Part shown: piece by piece, positions 1-11,502 of the stretch
How positions within the stretch are numbered: position 1 is the stretch's first letter
How the letters are laid out: every line of letters starts with the position of its first letter
Assembly (NCBI GenBank): GCA_002914845.1
Contig: JXTC01000543.1
Location: 56,504 to 120,503, forward strand
Length of the DNA: 64,000 bases
Direction of reading: 5' to 3'
DNA from: Trema orientale
Taxonomy: Eukaryota; Streptophyta; Magnoliopsida; Rosales; Cannabaceae
Translations under genes and position numbers: made by a program
Notes under the pieces: model-generated
What the model saw: the letters and a program-made list of their open reading frames with translations, nothing else
What the model was told of the DNA's origin: nothing
Database searches by the model: none

Positions 1-700
1 TGCAATTGCTAGTTTGTCGGAGCTGGGTAGGTAAGTCTGTTGATGCAGACTCTCCCGTTGAAGCGGGACTTGCGGATCTTATGATGTGTCTCGTTGAAGC
101 GGGACAATATTAGCGTGATGTGGGATACCCCTTTGATGAGGGAAGGAGTTTTCAAAAACCTCACACGACGTTCGCACCTTATTTTACTCTTGGCCAGAGT
201 TTCTGCCCAATGTTGTCACGGCCTATCGACTTAGGGACTAGCAATGTGCTAAAGGGCCCAACTATGAATATTTTTAAAGAAAATGCATGGACGCAAATGT
301 TTAAGAAAGAAAAGGGTACATTGGGAACTTTATGGAATTTTAAAGCATACATAAGCATGCATAGTTTTTACTTACTGAGCTTTAGCTCATTTTAGTCTTG
401 TGATGCTGACGAGGAGGCACATTTTGGTGTTGATTACCTGGTTGCCTGGCTTGCCTTTTGTCGCCATGATCATACAGATGTGGACGAGCTTGACCTGTGG
501 GTGACGTTTTTGTTTTGAGACATTTTGGTGCAATGTAAATACTACTGCTGATGGCAAAATAGACTGGTGAAAACCTCTTTCGATTGTACATTTTGTAAAT
601 ATACCTTTTGCAAGTAATGTCACGCAGTTGCTTCGTTTAAAAGTTTTAGAAAGTTCAAATTTGCCTACCTTTTTATAAACTAAAGATATGTTTTAAAAAA
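1..700 (+). repeat. Possible LTR-retroelement tail fragment
   Basis: No gene is supported. The stretch contains short near-repeats of a CGTTGAAGCGGGAC motif (about 55-115). A run from about 360 to 620 resembles the polyadenylation end of plant Ty3/Gypsy LTRs: it has a GAGCTTTAGCTCA motif, and the phrase TTTTGAGACATT recurs in the LTR near 35.4 kb. No terminal repeat partner or target duplication is visible because the window starts here. Reading frames of 70-90 codons show no recognisable domain. Confidence 0.25.
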
Positions 701-701
701 G

Positions 702-758
702 AATAACACTTCCTAGTTTGGCTGTATATGACAATATGGTTAAACTAGGGAGCGTTAT
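702..758. repeat. Short imperfect inverted repeat
   Basis: The arms at 702-719 and 742-758 are nearly complementary (AATAACACTTCCTAGTTT against AAACTAGGGAGCGTTAT), with a loop of about 22 bases. It could be a MITE remnant or a chance hairpin. No target-site duplication is evident. Confidence 0.4.
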
Positions 759-1427
759 ACATGCACCAACTATGGGCGCCCAATAAGACTTTGGGCTAAA
801 AAGTCCAACATTATTAGATTAATGGATATGGAAGTTCTCACTTGCAAGGGCGACGAAAAACAATAATAAGGACACTTTCCTCTGATCGGGCATTCTGTTT
901 TTTTTTTTTTTTCAGAAATTTTCTATAAAAAAATGTTTGTGGTGGAACGTGGAATGGAATGATTACGTTTGATCATTGTTTGGTTGCTAGTATAGTTGTT
1001 TTCGGCAGTATGTTATATTGCTTTTATGTTGTTTGGAACCACAAATAAGGATACTTTCAGTAATTTTAATTTTATTTAGCTATTTGGATAAGGAATTAAT
1101 ATATACATACTCAAAGGGATATTTAGCTCCTTTGTTTTAAAAAAGAGGGAAATTTTTTTTGATATGCGAGAAAACATAGGTTAGATTGTCAGACATGATA
1201 TTTAGCCTAAATAAATGGATTTTTTTATTTTTTATTTTTGAATATTCCTATAGATTATTAACTTTTTTTTTTTGTTTTGGGTGCAATTAACTATAGGTCC
1301 TTGTTCATTAAGACTAAACGATCTAAACCCGTGTTAGTACTTGGAAGTGATATACTGGAAGAGAAAACTCCGTCTATTTTATGCATAAACGAATAAAGTA
1401 TTAACGAGTTAGAAAGATCCACAATAG
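759..1427. other. Spacer 3' of the terpene synthase pseudogene
   Basis: A+T-rich sequence with several poly-T runs. A 22-base phrase at about 1366 (AAAACTCCGTCTATTTTATG) recurs with one change at about 1462 inside the last terpene synthase exon, so a small local duplication overlaps the end of that pseudogene. Nothing else was recognised. Confidence 0.5.
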
Positions 1428-1978
1428 TTACATGGGAATAGCATCAATGAACAAAGATCTATCAAAACTCCTTCTATTTTATGCAAGTGTACCCATCTCC
1501 ATCTTTTTAAACAGTATCAATCACACGTGCAACATTAACGATACACGTAAGGATAGGCATGACGACATAATCCCTAGTTTAACGGCACTCCTCGATTATG
1601 TCCTTCCATGCATCCACAACATGTTTGTTTAACTCATTACATGCCTCTTGTTCCGATATATCATATTGCTTCATGTAGCCTTCAACGCTAGAGTCAACGT
1701 GTCCTCTGTCTTGCTCAAACTAAATAAATAAATAAATGTTAGAACGTTAAATTAACCTTGACATAAAGTCAATTAGTTTTTCATGCAAATACCTTGTGCC
1801 TGACCACATCATTTTTGAGCCTGCGAATCATTGATGAGGCTCTAACAATCTTAGGATATCGTTTGAGAGCCAATCAAAGACCTCGGGTATAATGATATCC
1901 CCCATTCCGGGGAATGAGATTACAGTGGTCACCGAACATGGAATAGGCAGAGAATACGAGTGCAACGTCCATATACTC

Positions 1979-3517
1979 TGAAAGATCCAAGATTGCAGGT
2001 ATACTAATTTTTTGATTTATTATTTGAAATAAACAAATTTGAAAACTGGTTGTCGTTGTTGTTGGAACAGTGAGATGAGTTCTGCTGCTGTTGCAACACT
2101 GAAGTATTGAAGATGTGCTATTAGTAAAACAATCACAATAATGAAATTAAAAGAAAATAAATGACACTAGAGATTTTTACATGGTTCGGCTATTTTTCAA
2201 TAACCTACTCCATGAGGCCACGCCAAGATAAAGAAACATATTAGTAGAAATTTTTAAAGTACAAACACCAATGACTTAAACAAGAAAGACTCCCTCAAAT
2301 CTTGATGCACCGTGTTTGACTCTTCTCTCAATATGTTCAGTGAGCTCCACTCGTCTTACTTGACTCTAAGCTCTTGAACTCCCTTCAATAGCTGGATCAA
2401 TCTTCTCTGCTATGGTGTGCTTTCAGTTCCACACACTAGGACTCCCTCTTATGCACTAGAACCTATCTTCTCCCGAAGAATACCCAGCCCTTCTCCTGAA
2501 AGACTTTTACAAACTCAAGTGAATTTCCTAGAGTTAATCACTCTAAGAACATTCAAGGCTCACACAAAAACAAACTCCCAAAACTCTTTTACAAACGCGT
2601 AGTTTGGGCACAAAATAAAAGCTCTATTGCAACATATATTTCTCAATGAAGTGCATGAATAATTCCTTGGAGTAGTAGAGCTTTTATAGGTGAATTCCAG
2701 CCCCCTTGGTCGTCCATTGTAGTGTGAATAGGCTGAAATCAAATAAGGAAAGAATTAATAATAAAATCAAAATCTTTCCATAAATGTTGTAATCTGCCTA
2801 GGACATGTTTCTAAACAATTACTAGGAAAATGTCCAGATTCATGATTGCTCCCTTGATTCGGTTTGGACACATTTTGGACAGCTGGAGATCTTCATTTAA
2901 CCTGCCAAAGATTGATAATTAACCTAGAAAATCATATCTCAATCAATATAAATCAAAAGCCAAGATTTAAGAAAATTAACCAATCTTTCCTCAAATATCC
3001 GGAGTTGTTGCAACAGATCAGGAAATCTGATCACAACAACTCAGCAAATCAAATCAATTAACTGATGGAAACTTAATTAATTGATAATATATTTCCAGCA
3101 ATAATTAAGGACAAAAATCCTTATGAATTCACTTCAGAAGCCTGTCCAAATTCATTGATTAATAAGAGGCAATCAGATATCAATCAAGGACAAAAGAATA
3201 AGGAAATAATCAATGATATATATGGTAAATATAAAAGAAATTGATTGAAAATTGATAGAAAAATATCCTAACCAGCTATGCACGAAATTCTATTTATATT
3301 TCATCTATATTATCACCAGAATCATCAAATATGGAAACAAAACATGTTTAAGCACATTCTAGGAGGTTTCCATATAAAGAAAAGCACAAGTTTCGGTTGT
3401 TGTAGAACAACATTTGTTGTAACAACTTTAGACTTGTTGTAACAACATCTTCTTCTTTTTATCAACTTGAGTTCTCAAAACTTTGCCATTTGGAATGCCA
3501 AACTTTTGAACCTAACA
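1979..3517 (-). mobile_element. Solo LTR inserted in terpene synthase exon 6
   Basis: Begins TG and ends CA, flanked by a perfect 5-base duplication TACTC (1974-1978 and 3518-3522). Terpene synthase coding sequence stops at one duplication and resumes in order at the other (LEEYMDVALVFSAYSMF spans the join). A TATAAAAG motif on the minus strand (about 2690) gives the orientation. The phrase near 2185 that reads as a GAACCATGTAAAA-type end is common in plant LTRs. No coding region. Superfamily unassigned. Confidence 0.8.
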
Positions 3518-3698
3518 TACTCCTCCAATATAGGCGTGCACTTGTTACAGAGCCACTAGGCTTCAACATACTAGGATTAGACTAGCCTCTTCATCTAGGA
3601 AATTTATGCATCAACCTAATGAAATATTGTAACAATTGAAAATCTAATACATTTATATAGATAGGATCCTATACTATATGCACACAAATATATATAAA

Positions 3699-3942
3699 GG
3701 ACACTAATACAGTAGGTATTTTCTTTTACCTATCTATAGTATTGTTTTGCCTAATAAAAATTCATCACACATGTCTTTTCATGGTAAAAGATAGAGAGAG
3801 AAAGTCATCAAATAATGAGTATTTATTTTTAATTTTTTTATTTTCTAACTACTCAAATTATAATAGTCGTTCGATCAATGATCCAATGGTTAAAAAAAAA
3901 CTTATAGATAGGTAAAAAAAAATACCTATTGGATTGTGAACC
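3699..3942. mobile_element. MITE with about 40-bp terminal inverted repeats (family M1)
   Basis: The ends are inverted copies: GTAGGTATTTTCTTTTACCT on the left matches AGGTAAAAAAAAATACCTAT on the right, flanked by ATATATA-rich target sequence. It lies inside intron 5 of the terpene synthase pseudogene. A second copy lies at 58928-59160 and shares internal phrases (GTTGGATCA-type and CTAACGGCT-type). It has no coding capacity and its superfamily is unassigned. Confidence 0.7.
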
Positions 3943-4124
3943 ATATATATATATGTATCGCATACTATTTCTTTAGCATAGATCACGAGGTGGACTCTAC
4001 CTTTCTTACCCAACTCTTCCTCAACTTCATCATATAATCTTAAGACTGCTTCATGATAATATTTTATGTACTCTAGAAGTTGATCCATGCAATTGATATG
4101 CCACCTAAGAACCAAAATCGAGAT

Positions 4125-4561
4125 GAGTATTATTAGATGAATCTTGGATTGCAAATAAACATAACCCTAAATCATTCATGCTAAACTAATAGGCAAGGAG
4201 TCATTGAGTATACCTGAGTCTATAGTGTTTGATTACTGTGAACTGGATGACATCGAGGGCAGAAATGAAAATCAAAAGAGGTGTCATGAGGGTTTGAGTC
4301 TTCTGTAGTATAAAACCTAAAGTTACTAAAATGGTGTTCTTTGTAACTAATGGTAAGCTACAAAGAATTGAGCGTACTAGCTGCATGGACGATAACCCTA
4401 ATAGGTTCTTTAAATAGTTCCTATTGGGTATCCATCAAATCTAGCTAGGTGACTAATATTGTATCTATATTAGTATCCTGACCCAGAGTCCCTTTGAAAT
4501 AATGAATCAATATAATTATTTTATATATGTAGTCCAACATAAGAAATTCAATTTCCTAACA
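4125..4561 (-). repeat. Copia 3' LTR (left copy)
   Basis: Aligns along its length with 15887-16381, sharing phrases such as GGATTGCAAATAAAC, AATAGGTTCTTTAAATAGTTCC and ATTATTTTATATATGT. The right boundary CA at 4560-4561 abuts the polypurine-like tract. The left boundary is uncertain by about 13 bases. Confidence 0.8.
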
Positions 4562-5795
4562 ATCTCATACTTGGGTCATATATGTACTATGCATAATTAT
4601 ATTGCAAAACTAAACTATGGCCATAAAGCCACCATATTATTCCTGAATATCCCCGAAGTTGCAGTCTCGTCTATCAGACATATTAGCATGAAACCAAAGC
4701 ACTCATCGTTGCACTTATTTGGATGACAACTAAAGCTCTTAATGATCACCGTACTAATATACCCGAATGATACAAATCAAGCATAGAATGTGGTATGGAA
4801 ATTACACGTAATGTGATTTACCATGCCTATTTCCAACTGGTCCTCCTTAAACTTTATTGAGATTGACCTTAGTCTTTCCTCTTTAGTGCATTACTACAAA
4901 CTCTAATGTTAAACCACAATACAAAAGCAAGAAATATGAAATGTATCATATATTAAAAAATGGGTAGAGTCTACAAGAAAATCAATCAATAACCAAAGTA
5001 CTGCAGTATACAAACACGAAGAAATGTTACATAGAGCATCTAATCTAAGTTACAAACTCATATTAAAACTGCATACCATCTAAATATACAACACCCATAT
5101 AAGCAGTGTGCTCATGAAAAACTTTGGGTAGTAAACCTTTGGTCGGCGAATCCACTATCATGGAGTTTATACCAATATAATCTATTGACACAAGTCGACT
5201 CTGAACTCTCTCTTTTACAGCTAGGAACTTGATTTAATGTGTCTTAATGTCGATGAGCTCTTGTTGATGTTGGAATACAGTACTACCGAGTTATTGTCAA
5301 CATAAAGCTTTAATAGCCTTCCAATACCATTTACTACGTGTAGCCCAGTGACAAAATAACATAGCCATATTTCCTGATTGGATGACTCACAATAAGTTAT
5401 GAATTCTGCCTCTATAGTTGAAGTAGCTATGAGTGTCTGCTTAACACTTTTCCTGGAAATAACTTCTCTAACTAAAAGAAGGACATAGCCTGATGTAGAT
5501 CCCTTGTTGTCTAGGTATCCCATAAAATCAGAGTCGGAATATCCAATGATTTCTCTGTAAGTATCTCATAACTTTCTTTGCTTTCTTTCAATGATCTATT
5601 CTAGGGTTACTTATATATTTTCGCAAGATCTGGACCCGTACATACTTGTGCATATATCAAACTCCCTACAACTGAAGTATAAGGAATTTGTTGCATGGCT
5701 GCATTATCAACATCATTCTTGGGCTTTGACCGAGACTAAATTTATCTCCCTCAGATACCAGAGTGTCTGTCGGTGCACACTTATCTATACTAAAT

Positions 5796-7298
5796 TGTTA
5801 CGCTAAATGCATGTACATAAAATAACCACAAGTGCACGGGTCGTATACAAGTAATAAACTGATAAGAGAATTGCCGATCCCACGAGAAATTAGGTATTAA
5901 ATTATCATTAATTAACAGAATTATCGTGACCTAACTTTATCTAGGCAACCAAACTAAATGAAATTATAACTTAAATAAATACAAATAAAAATAACAATAC
6001 ATAAATAAAATATGGAAACTTCTATCTACAAATGTACTAGGAGATTGAATTCAGCTAACTATCAACAATATCTTTTGATCACCAATTGCATTCAAATCAG
6101 TTATTCTTAGTTTATAAGCTAAGAACCCGAAGATACTTCTACTCCCTCTCTCGAGTACCGAGTGAAATCATTCTTAAATCTCGGTTTTAATATCTCTATT
6201 CCAAACCTAGAAATTAAGAATTCATTATGTTAAATGGTTCTTTGATCATGGAATTATAGATTTTTTATAAGTCCTAGGATATAGTATCATATGATTGTTT
6301 CTAAAATTTCTTTTCTCAAATACCAAATTCTAGAAACCAAATCATCCAACTAGTACCTAATTAGTTGAGAAGCATTAAGCATGGAATAACATAAATTAAT
6401 TCAAGAACAACATCAAAGAATATGTTGGAAATTAAGACATAGAATTAAAGTTTAAGTTACATCATACCCCAAGCATATAACAATTAATTCAACATATGAT
6501 AATCCAACACTAATCTTAATAGGAATTTTATATATCCAAACATGTCTAATAATCAAGTACAATACAAAATTCAAATAAGATTAGGGTGAGAGAGAGGATG
6601 AGAAAAATACTTTTATGGAGGTAGAACTTCAAGCTTCAATCTCTTCAAGCCACTCTCTCAAGCATCCTCTCTAAGATTTTTGCTCCAAGCTTCTTCCTCT
6701 CTAGGATTTTTGAGCTCTCTTTGTTGTGTTTTCTCTCCAACTCCGCACATTTAAAATGGAGACTTAAAGATGTATTTAATTGGCTCCAAGGTGATCTAGG
6801 CCGGGTAGAATATCAAACATTCAATTAGACCGCATCAATGGTGCACATTGACTCTAAAACCTCGCTAAAAACGCATTTCGGGACGCTGGATAGTGCCGCG
6901 GCGCTCCTTGGCAAGAGCCGGGGTGCTCTAGTCTCTGGAAGTCTGATTTCCAGGCAATGTCGTGGTACTACTATTATAGTGCCGCGGCGCTACTATTATA
7001 GTGCCGCGGTACTCTCGGCTCTGGAACTCAGCATGATAGCTTTTCTTTTCGGAGGCGCCATTTCTTCGTTTTAGCTCCGTTTTGCCTGATTTTCATTGCG
7101 TTGTATTTGTATCAGACTCAACTTTCATCTCAAATGATTGAAATGTCCATATTCATCACCAATTTTTCTTGATTCTCATTTATTCATAAGAACTACGTAA
7201 ACAATGCAAAAACACATCAAACCGATAAAAATACTTGAGAACTTACAATTATTTGAGTTGAATGATACTTGATTTGTGAGTGAATTAAACACTCATCA
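5796..7298 (-). repeat. Left LTR of the nested Gypsy-type element
   Basis: Begins TGTTACGCTAAATGC and ends CACTCATCA. It contains a G+C-rich module at about 6881-7033 in an otherwise A+T-rich sequence. It is the 3' LTR, judged by the adjoining polypurine tract. Confidence 0.85.
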
Positions 7299-10024
7299 AA
7301 TACCCCCAAACTCGAATATTTGCATGTTCTCAAGCAAAACAAAACAAGAAAATGAATACCAAAACACAAATCAAGTACTAAAGACATAAATGATAAAGTG
7401 TGAGTTTCGTATCGAATCAAAAACTGTGCAAGTATCTCCGAAGCCACAAAATGTTCTAAGCTCAAAAGAAATACAAATATTGAGATTATCTAAATTTTCA
7501 ACTTCAAGCATCAATTTAATCCTCTCAAGACTCTTAATGTGTAAGTGTGTACAAAATCAATATTACTTAACAAAATGAACTTGAGATAGACTTATATGTT
7601 TCGATAGGCAATGAAAGATCTCTATATGATGCAATTTGGAACTACCATATGCCCATTTTTCATGTTGTTCTCTACAAATGTATATTAGTATGTCATCAAA
7701 GATCAAAAGGTCTTTCATTAAGTTTCTAATATTGGCTTGGGCAAAGGTAAGATAATTTTGGAAAAAATTTGAGGTTCAAATCACCTTTAAGCACATTAAT
7801 TAATAACCTTCGTAGAGTTATTCCTTAGTACATTAAATAGCACTCTCACACTTCTTTTCAACTAGATTTTTCTTCTATCAATACTCCACCAAACACTTAT
7901 TTAATTTTTTTTTCTTGAAACAAGAAGATAGGAAATAAGACAAAAGAATGAAAATAAAAAATCTCTATCCCAAACTCAAAATTAATATTGTCCTTAATGT
8001 TGAAAAATAAAATAGAGGGTAAGGACACAAAATTTTCATCAAATTATTCCCTTCTCTTTTTTTTTGGTTTTTCTTTTTTTCTTCTTCTTTTTTTTTTTTT
8101 TTTTTTTTGCTTCATAACACCACCCTTCCTCCTAACATGAATATAACACAAAATAACTGTTTAAAACAATTAATATGCTTACGGATAAGGTTAGTGGTTA
8201 TTATTTTGGTTTGGTAAAAATGTGGTGAAAAAAAAAGGTACAAATAGGCTCAAAGTGGGTGTACTAGGATGATAATGTATCAAGGCTAGCTTGAAAGACT
8301 CAGACGGTCCAAAGATGGCCTAAATCACTTCTCCAATGACACCTAACATAGAATTTCGCCTCAAGCTACACTCAAATGGAATCTAGAGTTCATGAGATGT
8401 CAGTGGCTATCTAATGCACACAAATTTTCTATAAAAGCTCAAAGAGTCAAGTGATCATAATGATCATACTCAAATGTGTAGAATCAAGAATGAGGTTCCA
8501 TTAATACGAGTCAAGCACACAGATAATTTCAATGAATTTCATTTCAAAAGACCTAAAGAATATTTAGTGACTAAACTCATCATCAATAACAAGTTATCTC
8601 ATCTCAACAAAACTCATAACTTATTCAAACAAGCAAAAGAAAAGCAAGAAAAAAAATGATTTCCTAAAAATACACAACTCATGGAAAGAAAATCGTGGCA
8701 ACCAACACACAAGCAAAGCCAAACCTAGCAAATAATTAATCAACAATCGCTCTCACTCTCAAACTTAAAATTGGCAATGTTCTCAAAATTTAAATGTTCA
8801 ATGTAAGTACAACGGAAAAGAACACATACCAGGGAGGCGAGACATTCTCGCCTCCTATTAAGGTTGGCAAGGGTGGTGCTCCGAGCAAGGTGACTTCAAC
8901 TTGGGTGATGCAGGTCTCCTCTCCATACTTTGCATCTTTAGTCTTATTGTTGTACAACTTGGTAAAGCTTATCAAGTAGTGGCTTCCGCCCATAGTATGT
9001 GTCATACAACACAACAAATGGGTCTTGTTTTTTAATGTTCTCAAGCTTGGCGATATATGGAAGTGATCGGCTCGTATGCTCAACTTGATTTGGCACCGTT
9101 ACATGTGTTTGGTAGGCTTGAATGAATGGTGCTAGCGGTAGTAGAGGACGTGTTGGCCACACAAGATTATCATAAATGTGATCTTTAATAAATAGCGGGG
9201 GCATGATGATTTGGATCTCAAAGGGTGAAGATTCATAAGTGTTGTCTTGTGATTCATCCTCCGTAATCCACTCTTGATTCTCCTCTTCAGTTGAGTTGTC
9301 ATCATCAAACAAACCCAAGGTCCTCCTGCTTGTACTCGGCTCTTCATGGTGGCTTTTATAATTGTTTGTGACATGTGCTTCAATTATAGCTACCGCCCTT
9401 ATCATGGCCTCAAGGGAGTCATAAATAGACTCAAGTTGTGAATTACGAATTGTCTCCGTTCTCTTCCATTCTTCATGGCAAACTCGTGTCTCCTCCAAAA
9501 ATTATGCAAAAAGAAATTCAAGATCAGGAGAAAGCTCCTCTTAGTGATGTGAAGTATCAAACCATGGCGCCAAAATATTAGAATTATCTCTCAAACCGAG
9601 GTAGCTTGGTAGATAATTCTAACTCCGATAGTTAAACTCAGCCGTGTCTTCCAACAACTAATAAGCATCATCAATGGATACTTGGTAGATAGAGGTAGTA
9701 CAATTTCCTCTTTTCACCCAGATTCTTATTTTGGTCCAAAGGTTGTTGAGAAAATTTATTTGATACTCTGGGGATAAACCATTATTCGGGCATAGTGTGA
9801 GCAACTTCTTGTATCTTCACCATGCACAATAAAATGATTCTGAATCTCGTTGAGCAAACTACAGGAGGACTTGTTAATCTAACATCTCCAAGTACTTTGC
9901 AAAACAAACATTTAAAAATAAATATTAAAAATAAAAATAAATGTCTAAATTAAAATCAAGTAACTTACTCCTGATATCAACAACAATCGATAATTCTAAT
10001 TCCCAGACAATGGCACCAAAAACT

Positions 10025-11502
10025 TGTTACACTAAATGCATATACATAAAATAACCGTAAGTGCACGGGTCGTATATAAGTAATAAGAGAGTTGTCGATC
10101 CCACAAGGAATTGGGCATTAAATTATCGTTAATTACCGGAATTATCGTGACCTAACTTTATCTAGGAAACCAAACTAAATAAATTTATAATTTAAATATA
10201 CAAATAAAAATATAAAAACATAAATAAAATATAGAAATTTCTATGCACAAATGTACTAGGAGATGGAATTCACCTAACTATCAACTATGTCTTTTGATCA
10301 CCAATTGCATTCAAATTAATTATTCCTAGTTTATAAGCCAAGAACCTGAAGATATTTCTACTCCCTCTCTCGAGTACCGAGTGAAATCATTCCTTAATCC
10401 TAGTTTTAATATCTCTATTCTAAACCTAGAAATTAAGAATTCATTGTGCTCAATAGTTCTTTGATCATGGCTTTAAAGGAATTATAGATTCTCTCAAACT
10501 CTACAAGTCCTAGGTTATACTATCCCATGGTTGTTTCTAAAATTCCCTTTCTCAAGTGCCAAATTATAGAAACCAAATCATCCAACTAGTAGCTAATTAG
10601 TTAAGAAGCATTAAGCATGGAATAGCATAAATAAATTCAAGAACAATATCAAAGAATATATTAGAAATCAAGACATAGAATTAATTACATCATACCCCAA
10701 GCATATAGCAATTAATTCAACATAAATGAATCCAACACTAATCTCAACAAGACTTTTATATATCCAAACATGTCCAATAATCAAGCACAATACAAATTTC
10801 AAATAAGATTAGGGTGTGAGAGAGGATGAGAAAAACTCTTTTATAGAGGTAGAACTTCAAGCTTTAATCTCTTTAAGCCACTTTCACAAGCATCCTCTTT
10901 AAGATTTTTGCTCCAAGCTCCTTCCTCTTTAGGATTTTTGAGCTCCTTTTGTTATATTTTCTCTCCAATTCTCCACACTTAAAATAGAGGCTTAAAGATG
11001 TATTTAAGGGGCTCCAAGGTGACCTAGGCCGGGTGGAATATCAACCATTCTATCATATGGCATCAGTGGTTGAGACTGACTCTAAAAACTTGCTAAAAAG
11101 GCGCTTCAGGACGCTGGATAGTGCCACAGCGCTCCCTGGGAAGCGCTGCAGCACTCTAGCCACTGGAAGTCTAATTTCCAGGCAGCGCCACGGTGCTACT
11201 ATTACAGTGCCGTGGCGCTCTCGGCTCTGGAACTCAGCACGACAGCTTTTCTTCCTGGGGGCGCCATTTCTTCGTTTTAGCTTCATTTTGCATGATTTTC
11301 ATTGCATTGTATTCGTATCGGACTCAAATTTTATAAAATGGTTGAAATATCCATATTTACCACCAATTATTTTTTATTCTCATTTATTCATAAGAACTAT
11401 AAAAATAAAACAGAAATGAATCAAACGGACAAAAATACTTAAGAACTTACAATTATTTGAGTTGAATGATACTTGATTTGTGAGTGAATTAATCACTCAT
11501 CA
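10025..11502 (-). repeat. Right LTR of the nested Gypsy-type element
   Basis: Begins TGTTACACTAAATGC and ends CACTCATCA, collinear with 5796-7298. It is the 5' LTR, next to the primer-binding-like site. It contains the same G+C-rich module at about 11108-11245. Confidence 0.85.

Larger units (their letters stand above)
5796..11502 (-). mobile_element. Non-autonomous Ty3/Gypsy-type LTR element nested in the Copia element
   Basis: Flanked by a perfect 5-base duplication TAAAT (5791-5795 and 11503-11507), with Copia coding sequence on both sides. The LTRs (5796-7298 and 10025-11502) differ by roughly a tenth of positions by eye, so the insertion is not young. The minus-strand primer site, TGGTGCCATTGTCTGGGA, resembles the tRNA-Asp-type site of Tat/Athila lineages, and a GGGGGTA polypurine tract adjoins the left LTR. 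The 2.7-kb interior holds a gag-like stretch (about 9500-9900, including a LLTLCPNNGLS-type phrase) and a 184-codon frame of unknown role (8944-9498), but no polymerase. It appears to be a gag-only or defective derivative, broken. Confidence 0.85.

Noticed and set aside
1432-1632. 66-codon plus-strand frame
   Set aside because: Antisense to the last exon of the terpene synthase pseudogene.
3518-3560. Purine-rich stretch next to the LTR as a polypurine tract
   Set aside because: First read as a retroelement tract, but its minus strand continues terpene synthase exon 6 across the TACTC duplication, so the LTR is solo.
11033-11419. 128-codon plus-strand frame
   Set aside because: Inside an LTR, opened by the G+C-rich module; no homologue recognised.
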